Source: Actinomycetes bacterium
GTDB lineage: Bacteria > Actinomycetota > Acidimicrobiia > Acidimicrobiales > UBA8190
DNA length: 38,936 nt
Assembly: GCA_021819525.1 (NCBI GenBank)
Contig: JAKAQW010000015.1
Location: 1-38,936, forward strand
Reading direction: 5' to 3'
Positions 7,515 to 19,870 of the stretch are shown one piece after another (the stretch's first letter is position 1; each line of letters begins with the position of its first letter). The position numbers were made by a program, and so were the translations under genes. Under the pieces are notes generated by a model, which was given only the letters and a program-made list of their open reading frames with translations, was not told the origin of the DNA and ran no database searches.

Positions 7515-9345
7515 GGACGCGGTCTCGACCCACCACCGACCACCGGCTGGCCCCTCGACGTCGGGGAGCAGCAGCCGCAGCAGGAGCCGCCGTGCTGCTC
7601 TGGTCCTCGTGAACCGCCCGATCAGCTGGCTGGTTCACCAGCGGGTCGACCCGTTCAGCTGGCCGGTGCTCCTCGGGGTCGGCCCGCTCGACGCGGTCGA
7701 GGCGCTCCACCAAGGCGTCGGTGACCTGGTGCAGGCGACGGACTTCGGCGACCAGATCCCGCACCACACCTGCCAGCTCTTCGACGCAGGGAGATCCCGG
7801 CGAGCCTCGTTCGTGCGCCGCCTCGCCGGCGCCGGCTGAAGCGCAGCCGTCGCTGGTCCCCAAGGCGCTTTTTCGCCATAGCCCCGCCAGATCCCACTGC
7901 CGTGCACCGGTCGGGCCCTCGGGCAGCAGACCTGTGATGGCGGCGGTCCACCTGGCGCCCGTCACCTGGTCGGCTGACCAGCCCGCCAGACGCAGCGCCC
8001 ACCGGCGCTGCACCTCGGTCGACTCCGGGGCTCGGCTCGCCCTCGGCTCGCCTGCGTCGGCCTCGCCATCGCCAGCACAGGCATCGACGCCGGCACCGAC
8101 GAGATCTGACCCGGCCATGGCTGCGCTGGAGGCGCCGCGTTGCCGGCGGATCCGATCATCGCCCCGACCACGCCGTGAGCTTCGGGCACGACCTTCCGAC
8201 CACGAGGCCCCGACCAGCTGGAACCGCGCGACCGCCCCGGCCCGAATCAGCGCAGTCCAGTGCAGACCGGCCGCGTTCGAGGCCACCAGCTCCCCCGCGA
8301 CGTGGTCGGGATCGCCGCAGTCCATCAGGGTGCGCACGGCAGCCACCGGGTCCGAGAAGTCCCGCATGGCTGTGGGCACCAGATCCCCGATCCGGTAGCA
8401 GGCGACAGTCCACGAGGTGGCCGGTGCACCGGGATCAGGACGCAACAGGGATCGCAGCTCGGCTCCGTCCCCGCCGTCAGCCAGCGCCACCACCGCCCGG
8501 GCTGCGGCCAGCGCGGCATCCTCGGGCACCTGGCCCCGCCGGCTGCCCGTCCGTGGCGAGACGGTGACGAGCCCCTCGCCATCTCCACCGCCGCACCAGG
8601 CCAGACGGACCATGGCCACCCGGAGCGCTGCCGCAGGATCGGCTGTGGCGGCCCTTGCAGCCGAGGGGCGCTCTGGCTCTGAAGGCGTCGGCGCTTCCCC
8701 CGCCACACCAACCCCCGGCACGCCTGCTCCCGGCACGCGAGCCGCGCCTGCGTCCGGCACTGTCCCCTCCGGTACGAGAGGCGGGGCCGGCGCTCCACCC
8801 GCTGAGGGCGCTGGTGTGCCCGCTGATCCCGGCTCGTCGGGCACCTCGAGATCACACCGGTCGGCACCGACCAAGCCCGTCGAGTCATCGGAACCCTGCT
8901 TGGCGCCCATGGCCGGCGCGGCTCTGGGACCGGACATCGGTCCGCCGCCGCTCGATCGACCCGAGCCAGGCGCTGCAGCGTGCCTCGTCGCGAGGCTCGA
9001 GGCCGGTGACCGACCGTGCGCCGGCACGCCATCGGGAGCGGCAGCCTGGTCCAAACGGTCACCAGTACCAGGAGCGGCAGCCTGGTCCAAACGGTCAGCG
9101 GTACCGGGACCAGCAGTCGCGTGGGACCCAGCCACCTCGCCCGGTCGAGCCGGCGCCTTCTCCAGTCCAGTGATCACCACGGTGGCAGCGAACCGCCCTC
9201 TCCCCCGACGACCGGCAACGGCGCACCACCTGTGCGCGGTGCCTTCCGGTCGCTCAATGCGCGAACAGGGTACATCACCTTCACCCGACCCGACAGAGCC
9301 GACCTGCCATGAGCGACCAGACTGTCGCCGAACCCTTCCGAGCAC
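7486..9345 (-). CDS. Hypothetical protein with disordered N-terminus and C-terminal coiled coil; start uncertain
   Basis: Open reading frame with a protein-like core (LRSLLRPDPGAPATSWTVACYRIGDLVPTAMRDFSDPVAAVRTLMDCGDPDHVAGELVASNAAGLHWTALIRAGAVARFQLVGASW) and coiled coil VEELAGVVRDLVAEVRRLHQVTDALVERLDRVE. Confidence 0.6.
   Translation of the reverse strand: MLGRVRRQSGRSWQVGSVGSGEGDVPCSRIERPEGTAHRWCAVAGRRGRGRFAATVVITGLEKAPARPGEVAGSHATAGPGTADRLDQAAAPGTGDRLDQAAAPDGVPAHGRSPASSLATRHAAAPGSGRSSGGGPMSGPRAAPAMGAKQGSDDSTGLVGADRCDLEVPDEPGSAGTPAPSAGGAPAPPLVPEGTVPDAGAARVPGAGVPGVGVAGEAPTPSEPERPSAARAATADPAAALRVAMVRLAWCGGGDGEGLVTVSPRTGSRRGQVPEDAALAAARAVVALADGGDGAELRSLLRPDPGAPATSWTVACYRIGDLVPTAMRDFSDPVAAVRTLMDCGDPDHVAGELVASNAAGLHWTALIRAGAVARFQLVGASWSEGRARSSRRGRGDDRIRRQRGASSAAMAGSDLVGAGVDACAGDGEADAGEPRASRAPESTEVQRRWALRLAGWSADQVTGARWTAAITGLLPEGPTGARQWDLAGLWRKSALGTSDGCASAGAGEAAHERGSPGSPCVEELAGVVRDLVAEVRRLHQVTDALVERLDRVERADPEEHRPAERVDPLVNQPADRAVHEDQSSTAAPAAAAAPRRRGASRWSVVGRDRVRAGGDRASS
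9035..9106. repeat. 36-bp tandem repeat, 2 copies
   Basis: GGAGCGGCAGCCTGGTCCAAACGGTC... repeated at 36-bp spacing; encodes ADRLDQAAAPGTG repeats. Confidence 0.9.
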
Positions 9346-9403
9346 ATAACGAGCTCGTCTCTTGGTCGCAAAACCGCCCGTTCCGGGCCGTATTGCGACA
9401 GCC
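9320..9403 (+). repeat. 85-bp palindromic repeat family, copy A (84 bp)
   Basis: GACTGTCGCCGAACCC...GAGCACATAACGAGCTCGTC...CGCAAAACCGCCCGTTCCGGGCCGTATTGCGACAGCC; inverted ends and inner hairpin, alignable to copy E. Confidence 0.8.
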
Positions 9404-9549
9404 TGCTAGCACCGAAGCTCCATAGATCGTCTGGGTTCGCATTGCACGGAGCAGCTGACACCTTCAGCGACCAGGAGGGGCCGTGACAAACCAGCGGGTG
9501 CCTGCAAAAGGCCTGAGAAACGATGGGTCCTCGCAAATCCTGAGAACCG

Positions 9550-9837
9550 ATGGGTGCGCGGGAAAAATCCAGCTCGGACAGGTACGCCTTCGAGCGCCCC
9601 TCGGCCCATGACGTCCGTGTCCCGCTTCACACGCCCGCGGTGCTCAAACCCGCCGACCTGAAGGATCTCGAGCAGAAGTACGGGAACAGGGTCGTCTTGA
9701 CGCTCGCCGCCCACCGCCTGGAACAGGTCAAGCAGAACGAGCCCATCAACCCACAGGAACCGGTGGAAGTGATCGTCGAAGGCCCCGTCGCCGCCTACAA
9801 CACCACGGCCTCTTCGAGCCAAGAACCTCAAAGATAA
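9550..9837 (+). CDS. Small hypothetical protein
   Basis: 95 aa, low Arg content and balanced composition (VLKPADLKDLEQKYGNRVVLTLAAHRLEQVKQNEPINPQEPVEVIVEGPVAAYN); no family recognised. Confidence 0.45.
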   Translation: MGAREKSSSDRYAFERPSAHDVRVPLHTPAVLKPADLKDLEQKYGNRVVLTLAAHRLEQVKQNEPINPQEPVEVIVEGPVAAYNTTASSSQEPQR

Positions 9838-9889
9838 AGACTCCCCTGCCGCCAACTGCAAGAAGGCACGCGAATACTCCTATACGGCG

Positions 9890-9974
9890 GGCTGTCGCGA
9901 ATTGGCTCGGAACGGCCCATTTTGTGGCCAAAAGACCTCGTCGCTGGCTGCTCGGGGCGCATTGCGCGACAGCC
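9890..9974 (-). repeat. 85-bp palindromic repeat family, copy B
   Basis: GGCTGTCGCGAATTGG...GGCCCATTTTGTGGCC...GCGCATTGCGCGACAGCC; 85 bp, inverted termini. Confidence 0.85.
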
Positions 9975-9989
9975 TGACGGACGAGACAA

Positions 9990-10436
9990 TTGATTCGTTC
10001 CTTGCCTGGCTTTCCAAAGGTCAGTGGACCGATAGCTCGCGAATATTCTGGGTTCACTGCAGTGTTCGCCCTGCCGGTGGCCGGGAAGAACGGCTCGTGG
10101 CAGGGCTTCATCGAGCCCCGAGAAGCCGAAAGCCAGCTGCTGGTCCGTTCCGTGCTGGCGCTCGAGGTACCCGAGAGCCGGCGCACCGAGGTCACGCTGT
10201 ACCTGACTCGAGCCAACTTCGGGCTGGTGATCGGGAACTTCGAGATGGATCTCGACGGTGACGAGGTCCGGTTCAAGACCGGCGCCGATCTGGCTGACGT
10301 CGAGCTGACCGAGGCCACGGTGGACCATCTGCTGCTGGCTGGGGTGGTGACCTGCGACCAGTACCTCCCTGGGCTCCACCAAGTCCTCGACGGCACCGAC
10401 TCCGCCGCGGCCATCCGTGCCATCGAGGAGAGCTGA
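9990..10436 (+). CDS. YbjN domain-containing protein (N-terminus possibly frameshifted)
   Basis: SQLLVRSVLALEVPESRRTEVTLYLTRANFGLVIGNFEMDLDGDEVRFKTGADL...VVTCDQYLPGL is YbjN-like. TTG start only; a more natural N-terminus (LTDETIDSFLAWLSKGQWTD) lies in a different frame. Confidence 0.7.
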   Translation: MIRSLPGFPKVSGPIAREYSGFTAVFALPVAGKNGSWQGFIEPREAESQLLVRSVLALEVPESRRTEVTLYLTRANFGLVIGNFEMDLDGDEVRFKTGADLADVELTEATVDHLLLAGVVTCDQYLPGLHQVLDGTDSAAAIRAIEES

Positions 10437-10495
10437 CCGCTCGGACCCTTCCCGACCGCGGGCGCAAAGAGCGGCTCCTCTTCCACGACACAGCG

Positions 10496-10580
10496 GCCTG
10501 TCGCGAAGTGCATGGCGAGCACACGGCAAGCTGGTCCGTTGCTCCCAAGATGGCGCGCTTCGGGCCATCTTGGGACAGGC
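10496..10580 (+). repeat. 85-bp palindromic repeat family, copy E
   Basis: GCCTGTCGCGAAGTGCATGGCGAGCACACGGCAAGCTGGTCCGTTGCTCCCAAGATGGCGCGCTTCGGGCCATCTTGGGACAGGC; perfect 10-bp inner stem CCCAAGATGG/CCATCTTGGG. Confidence 0.85.
10544..10574. terminator. Perfect 10-bp hairpin between convergent genes, possible bidirectional terminator
   Basis: CCCAAGATGG-CGCGCTTCGGG-CCATCTTGGG between YbjN gene (+, ends 10436) and sucD (-, ends 10689); no U-tract. Confidence 0.4.
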
Positions 10581-10688
10581 TGTCCGGCGCCGGCTCCCCC
10601 CGGGAGGAAGGCCTCGCGCGCCGACGCGTCGACGATGCCCCCGTCACGTCCTTGGCCGCCGTGCGCTTCCGGTGCTCGGCGCTGGGCC

Positions 10689-11579
10689 TCACGCCAGCTG
10701 GCGGACCACCTCGGCCATCTGGTCGGCGGCCTCGGTCGGGTTCATGGCCACCGTCACCCCCGCCGCGGCAAGCGCCTCCATCTTGGCCTTGGCCGTCCCG
10801 TGCGAGCCGGAGATGATGGCCCCGGCGTGGCCCATCTTCCGCCCCGGGGGGGCGGTCACCCCGGCGATGTAGGCCACCACCGGCTTCGTCATCCGCTCAC
10901 GGATGAGCTCGGCGGCCTGCTCCTCGGCCGACCCGCCGATCTCGCCGATCATGAGCACCGCCTTGGTCTCCGGGTCGGCCTCGAAGGCGCTGAGCACGTC
11001 GGTGAAGCTGGTGCCGGGCACCGGGTCGCCGCCGATGCCCACCCCCGTCGTCTGGCCGATCCCCTTCTGGGTCAGCTCGTAGAGCGCCTGGTAGAAGACG
11101 GTGCCCGACCGGCTCACGAGGCCGACCGGCCCGCCGGGCAGGGCGATGTCCCCGGCGGTGATGCCGATGTTGCACGTGCCCGCCGAGATGATCCCCGGGC
11201 AGTTCGGGCCGAGCAGCCGGGTGCCGGGGAAGTCGCGGCGAAGCACGTTGTACGCGCGGGCCTCGTCGTGGGCGGGGATCCCCTCGGTGATGCACACCAC
11301 GAAGGGCACCTGGGCCTCGGCTGCCTCGACGATGGCCTCGGCCGCGAAGCGAGGCGGCACCGAGATGAACGAGGCATTGGCGCCGGTCTCGGCCACCGCC
11401 TCGGCCACGCTCGCGAACACCGGGATGCCTTCTATGGTCTCCCCGCCGCGCTTGGGGTTGGTGCCGGCCACCACCTTGGTGCCATACGCCCGGTTTCGCA
11501 GGCCGTGGTAGAGGCCCTGGCTGCTCGGGCTCACCCCTTGGATGACGACCCTGGTGGTCTCGTCGACGAAGACGCTCAT
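10689..11579 (-). CDS. sucD: Succinate--CoA ligase subunit alpha
   Basis: [55 protein letters not shown]...[21 protein letters not shown]. Confidence 0.95.
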   Translation of the reverse strand: MSVFVDETTRVVIQGVSPSSQGLYHGLRNRAYGTKVVAGTNPKRGGETIEGIPVFASVAEAVAETGANASFISVPPRFAAEAIVEAAEAQVPFVVCITEGIPAHDEARAYNVLRRDFPGTRLLGPNCPGIISAGTCNIGITAGDIALPGGPVGLVSRSGTVFYQALYELTQKGIGQTTGVGIGGDPVPGTSFTDVLSAFEADPETKAVLMIGEIGGSAEEQAAELIRERMTKPVVAYIAGVTAPPGRKMGHAGAIISGSHGTAKAKMEALAAAGVTVAMNPTEAADQMAEVVRQLA

Positions 11580-12727
11580 CGGTTCGCTCCCTGTGCCAGC
11601 TCGGTGGCCCGGCGGGCCGCTTCGATCATGGTCGGCACCGACACCACCCGGTCCGAGACCTGCTCGGCGAGGATGCGGCGTCCCTCATCGGCGTTGGTGC
11701 CGTCGAGGCGGATGACGATCGGCACGTCGATGTGGACCCGGCCAAGCGCCTCCACCACCCCGTTCGCCACCTCCTCGCCTCGGGTGATACCGCCGAAGAT
11801 GTTGATGAAGATGGACCGCACTTTGTCGTCGCTGGTGATGACCTCCATGGCGTTGGCCATCTGCGCCGCGTTGGCGCCGCCGCCGATGTCGAGGAAGTTC
11901 GCCGGCTTGCCGCCGACCTGCTCGACCACGTCGCAGGTGCTCATGGCCAGGCCCGCCCCGTTCGCGATGATGCCGACGAACCCGTCGAGCCCGACGTACT
12001 GCAGCCCCTTCTGCTTCGCCAGCTGCTCGCGGGGGTCGAGGGTGTCGGTGCCGGCGTACTCCTCCCACTCGGGGTGACGGAACGCGGCGTTGTCGTCGAG
12101 GGTCACCTTCGCGTCGAGCGCGTGGACCCGCCCGTCGGTGGTCAAGATGAGCGGGTTTATCTCGGCCAGGTCGCAGTCGCCTTCGACGTAGCAGGTGTAG
12201 AGCTTCACCAGCAGCTCGGCCGCCTGGGTCCGCGCCTCGTCGTGCAGGCCGGCCTCGGTCACCAGCTCGCTCGCCACCTCGAGGCTCATGCCGTCGACCG
12301 GATCGATATGGCGCCGGGCGATGGCGCCGGGATCCGTGTCGGCCACCTCCTCGATATCCACCCCGCCCTTGGCCGACACCATGCACAGGTGCAGCTTGGC
12401 GCTGCGGTCCAAGGTGAAGCTCGCGTAGTACTCGTGCGCGATGTCGGAAGACCGCTCGATCCACACCCGGCGCACGGTGTGGCCTTTCAAGTCCATGCCG
12501 AGGATGGCAGCCGCATGCGTACGCACCTCGTCGGCGTCTGCTGCCAGCTTGATGCCGCCGGCTTTGCCCCGGCCTCCCACCTTCACCTGGGCTTTCACCA
12601 CCACCGGGTAACCGATGTCCTGCGCCGCTGTCACCGCCTCGTCGACGGTGTCGGCCACCGCGCCGGGCGACGTGGGGATGCCGAAGCGGGCGAAGTACTG
12701 CTTGCCCTGGTACTCGTAGAGATCCAC
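11576..12727 (-). CDS. sucC: ADP-forming succinate--CoA ligase subunit beta
   Basis: MDLYEYQGKQYFARFGIPTSPGAVADTVDEAVTAAQDIGYPVVVKAQVKVGGRGKAGGIKLA...; ATGA overlap with sucD. Confidence 0.96.
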   Translation of the reverse strand: MDLYEYQGKQYFARFGIPTSPGAVADTVDEAVTAAQDIGYPVVVKAQVKVGGRGKAGGIKLAADADEVRTHAAAILGMDLKGHTVRRVWIERSSDIAHEYYASFTLDRSAKLHLCMVSAKGGVDIEEVADTDPGAIARRHIDPVDGMSLEVASELVTEAGLHDEARTQAAELLVKLYTCYVEGDCDLAEINPLILTTDGRVHALDAKVTLDDNAAFRHPEWEEYAGTDTLDPREQLAKQKGLQYVGLDGFVGIIANGAGLAMSTCDVVEQVGGKPANFLDIGGGANAAQMANAMEVITSDDKVRSIFINIFGGITRGEEVANGVVEALGRVHIDVPIVIRLDGTNADEGRRILAEQVSDRVVSVPTMIEAARRATELAQGANR

Positions 12728-13147
12728 CGGTGGGTCCTTCCTCGTTCTGTGCGGCCGGCCAGGTCGGTTCGGCCCGGCCTGGCTCGTGCGGCGCGATCCG
12801 TCTGGTCTCGCCCAGCCCGGTCGGCGCAGCGCCCTTTCCCGGTTCCAGCTGCGCTCGCTTGGTGTGGTCTGTTCCGTGTCGTTCGGTTCGATGCCTCTGG
12901 CCCGGCTCGGCCATGTCGGTCTGGCCTACTCCCTCTGGCCCGGCTGGTCCAATCCGGCGTGAAGGGCTCTCCGGTCAGCTACGGCTAGGGGGGACCGCAT
13001 GTCCTGGTTGGGGGCCGCACGCGGCAGCCGGGAGAACCTGGAACCGTAAGTGACTGGAAAGCCCGCCCGGAGTGATCTCCCTGGAGCGGCCTCGCTCGGA
13101 TCCGGTCGGGCGCGAGACGGGTCGATCGGGTGTCGCCGGGCTGCTCC

Positions 13148-13594
13148 TCACGGCGGCTGATCCTCTCGTCGGTCGGAGGTGGTGCCCAGCTGATCCTCCC
13201 GCCGGTCGAGGGCATCGGCCAGCCAGGCGGCGATGTCGGGGAGCGGTGCGCCGGGAGTGAACACCTCTGCCACCCCGCACGCCTTCAGCGCCGGGATGTC
13301 GGCCTCGGGGATGATGCCGCCCACCACCACCACCACGTCACCCAGGCCCTCGGCCGCCAGGCTCTCCATCACCCGGGGCACCAGGGTCAGGTGGGCGCCC
13401 GACAGCAACGACAGCCCCACTGCGTCGGCGTCTTCCTCCAGAGCGGCTCGAACCACCTGCTCGGGGGTCTGATGGAGCCCGGTGTAGATGACCTCGAACC
13501 CCGCGTCACGAAGCGCCCGGGCGATCACCTTGGCACCGCGGTCATGACCATCCAGCCCCGGCTTGGCCACCACCACTCGGTACGGACGCCTCAT
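13148..13594 (-). CDS. Cobalamin B12-binding protein, methylmalonyl-CoA mutase C-terminal-domain type
   Basis: [68 protein letters not shown] with the DxHDxG cobalamin motif. Confidence 0.93.
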   Translation of the reverse strand: MRRPYRVVVAKPGLDGHDRGAKVIARALRDAGFEVIYTGLHQTPEQVVRAALEEDADAVGLSLLSGAHLTLVPRVMESLAAEGLGDVVVVVGGIIPEADIPALKACGVAEVFTPGAPLPDIAAWLADALDRREDQLGTTSDRREDQPP

Positions 13595-13800
13595 CGGGTG
13601 CCGAGTGTAGGCAGGTCGACCCCGCCCTGCGCCAGACGGCTCGAGCAGGCGGCGGTCACCGACCCCGCGCCGCTGCAAGCGAAGCTGAGCGACCAGCGCT
13701 CGAGTCCCCCTGCGATCCGAGACCTTCCCGCGCTGCGTGCGGCACTGGGCCGCGACCCGGCGGTCACCCGGATGGCTGGTGGCCACCCAGCGGGCAGCGG

Positions 13801-13880
13801 CAGCCCAGCAGCACAGTCGGCAGCCCAGCAGCACAGTCGGCAGCCCAGCAGCACAGTCGGCAGCCCAGCAGCACAGTCGG
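13801..13880. repeat. 20-bp tandem repeat, 4 perfect copies plus partial
   Basis: CAGCCCAGCAGCACAGTCGG x4, between the divergent B12-binding and glgE genes. Confidence 0.97.
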
Positions 13881-13908
13881 CAGCCCGTCGGCGCGACGAT
13901 GGTCCGAG

Positions 13909-16101
13909 GTGGGTAGCGTCGAGCGGGTGACCCCGGCATCGCCGTCGCCCTCCGGACCCGCCACCAGGCTGCCGTCGGCCATCGGACGCGCCCGTCCGGT
14001 CGTGAGCGGCATCGCCCCCTGGATCGACGGCGGCCAGGTCCCGCTCAAGCGGGTGCCCGGCGAGCCGGTCTCGATCAGGGCCGACGTCTTCGCCGACGGT
14101 CACGACCTGGTGGCAGCCGCCGTGCGGTGGCGTCACCAGGACGACGGCGAGTGGTCCAGCACCGCCATGACAGCGCTGGGCAACGACCGCTTCCAGGGCA
14201 CGTTCACCGTGGAGCGGCCGGGCACCTACCGGGTGACGATCCGAGCCACCATCGACCGGCTGGCCACCTGGGCCCGGGCGGTGCGAGCCAAGCTGGCCGC
14301 CGGCCAAGACGTCCGCCTGGATCTGGCGGAGGGAGCCGAGCTGATCTCGGCGGCCGAAAGCCGGGCCAGCGGCGACGACCGCACGGCGCTGCGCCAGTGG
14401 CACCGAGCCGTCTCCCAGATGGCCGAGATGCTCACCTACGACACCAGCCCCTCTGGCACCAGCCCACCGCGGAGCACCAGCCCACCGCGGAGCACCAGCC
14501 CACCGCGGAGCACCGACCCAGCGCAAAGCGCCAGCCCGGCGCGCAGCACCGACCCAGCACCGCGCTCCGCTGCCTGTCACCCTCCCACGCCAGACGCCGT
14601 GGTCGGGCTGGTCGACGACCACGAGCTGCACGCTGTGGCCGCCCGGTACCCGGACCTCGAGGTGGCCACCACCGTCGACGCCGCCACGGTGCTGGTCGAG
14701 CGACCACTGGCCGGCTGCTGCTCCTGGTACGAGCTGTTCCCCCGCTCCGCCTCGCCTGATCCCACCCGACCTGGCACCCTGGCCGACGTCGTGGACCGCC
14801 TGCCCTACGTGGCCGGGCTGGGGTTCGACGTGCTGTACCTGCCTCCCATCCATCCCATCGGCACCACGAACCGCAAAGGCCGAGACAACAGCCCCGTTGC
14901 CGAGCCAGGCGATCCGGGCAGTCCGTGGGCCATCGGATCTCCGCAGGGGGGCCACGACGCCGTGCACCCGGAGCTGGGCACGGTACGCGATCTGCGGCGT
15001 CTGGTCGATGCGGCCCGTGAGCATGGGATCGAGGTGGCGCTGGACCTGGCCTGGCAGTGCTCGCCGGACCACCCGTGGGTCACGGAGCATCCCCAGTGGT
15101 TCCGCCGGCGCGCCGACGGATCCATCGCCCACGCCGAGAACCCCCCCAAACGCTACGAGGACGTCGTCCCCTTCGACTTCGAGACCGACGACTGGCGGTC
15201 GCTGTGGGAAGCGCTCGCCGACGTGGTGCGCTTCTGGATCGCGCAGGGCATCGGTGTGTTCCGGGTCGACAACCCCCACACCAAACCGCTGCGGTTCTGG
15301 GAGTGGCTGATCGCCACCGTCCGCTCCGAGGCCCCGGAGGTGATCTGGCTGGCCGAGGCGTTCACCCGCCCGCGGGTGATGGAGCACCTGGCCAAGGCGG
15401 GGTTCTCCCAGTCCTACACCTACTTCACCTGGCGCAACGCGAAGTGGGAGATCGAGCAGTACCTCACCGAGCTGACCGGCACCGACCTCGCCGAGTACTT
15501 CCGGCCCAACTTCTGGCCGAACACCCCTGACATCCTGCCCGAGGTGCTGCAGGTCGGCGGCCGAGGGGCGTTCGTGGCCCGCCTGGTCCTGGCCGCCATG
15601 GCGAGTGCCACCTACGGCATCTACGGGCCGGTGTTCGAGCTGCAAGAGCACGAGCCGCGTCCGGGCGCCGAGGAGTACGCCGGCTCGGAGAAGTACGAGA
15701 TCCGCCACTGGAACCTCGAGGACCCCACGAGCCTGGCGCCGGTGGTGGCCCGGGTGAACGCGGCGAGGCGGGTGCACCCGGCGCTGCGCCACAACCGGAC
15801 CCTGCGCCTGCAGCGGGTGGACAACGACTACCTGGTCGCCTTCACCAAGACGGCGATCACCGACGACGGCGCCGACGTCGTGCTGACCGTGGTGAACCTC
15901 GACACCCGCTACCCCCAGTCCGGTTGGGTCGACCTCGACGTGGACCTGCTCGGCCTGGGGCCCGGCACACCCCTCCACGCACACGACCTGCTGACCGATG
16001 CCCGCTACGAATGGAACGGCCCTCACAACTATGTCGCCCTCGATCCGACTGTCATGCCCGCCCACGTCCTGCACCTCCAGCGAGCCGTCAGCCACCCCTG
16101 A
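13909..16101 (+). CDS. glgE: Alpha-1,4-glucan--maltose-1-phosphate maltosyltransferase
   Basis: [35 protein letters not shown]...[18 protein letters not shown]...[14 protein letters not shown]...[21 protein letters not shown]; GlgE (GH13_3) signatures. Confidence 0.95.
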   Translation: MGSVERVTPASPSPSGPATRLPSAIGRARPVVSGIAPWIDGGQVPLKRVPGEPVSIRADVFADGHDLVAAAVRWRHQDDGEWSSTAMTALGNDRFQGTFTVERPGTYRVTIRATIDRLATWARAVRAKLAAGQDVRLDLAEGAELISAAESRASGDDRTALRQWHRAVSQMAEMLTYDTSPSGTSPPRSTSPPRSTSPPRSTDPAQSASPARSTDPAPRSAACHPPTPDAVVGLVDDHELHAVAARYPDLEVATTVDAATVLVERPLAGCCSWYELFPRSASPDPTRPGTLADVVDRLPYVAGLGFDVLYLPPIHPIGTTNRKGRDNSPVAEPGDPGSPWAIGSPQGGHDAVHPELGTVRDLRRLVDAAREHGIEVALDLAWQCSPDHPWVTEHPQWFRRRADGSIAHAENPPKRYEDVVPFDFETDDWRSLWEALADVVRFWIAQGIGVFRVDNPHTKPLRFWEWLIATVRSEAPEVIWLAEAFTRPRVMEHLAKAGFSQSYTYFTWRNAKWEIEQYLTELTGTDLAEYFRPNFWPNTPDILPEVLQVGGRGAFVARLVLAAMASATYGIYGPVFELQEHEPRPGAEEYAGSEKYEIRHWNLEDPTSLAPVVARVNAARRVHPALRHNRTLRLQRVDNDYLVAFTKTAITDDGADVVLTVVNLDTRYPQSGWVDLDVDLLGLGPGTPLHAHDLLTDARYEWNGPHNYVALDPTVMPAHVLHLQRAVSHP
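14461..14550. repeat. 18-bp tandem repeat within glgE, 3 perfect plus 2 degenerate copies
   Basis: AGCCCACCGCGGAGCACC x3 then GACCCAGCGCAAAGCGCC, AGCCCGGCGCGCAGCACC. Confidence 0.95.
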
Positions 16102-16124
16102 GACAGGACCACCCTCGAGCTCGA

Positions 16125-16212
16125 GAGCCCACCGCCGATGACTGCACCCACCGATGCCCAGAGCCCACCGCCGATGACTGCACCCGCCGACGCCCAGAGC
16201 CCACGGCCGACG
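16125..16212. repeat. 36-bp tandem repeat upstream of treS
   Basis: GAGCCCACCGCCGATGACTGCACCCACCGATGCCCA repeated at 36-bp spacing, third copy degenerate. Confidence 0.92.
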
Positions 16213-16225
16213 ACCGCATCCGCCC

Positions 16226-19866
<3,641 letters not shown>

Positions 19867-19870
<4 letters not shown>

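Noticed and set aside
10496-10580. Simple rho-independent terminator of sucD
   Set aside because: A hairpin exists, but the whole 85-bp unit recurs elsewhere, so it is listed first as a repeat element; no U-tract.
12728-13147. ORFs in the sucC-B12 intergenic region (e.g. 12730-13053)
   Set aside because: Overlapping low-complexity frames on both strands without protein-like composition; likely non-coding leader with degenerate GGCC-rich repeats.
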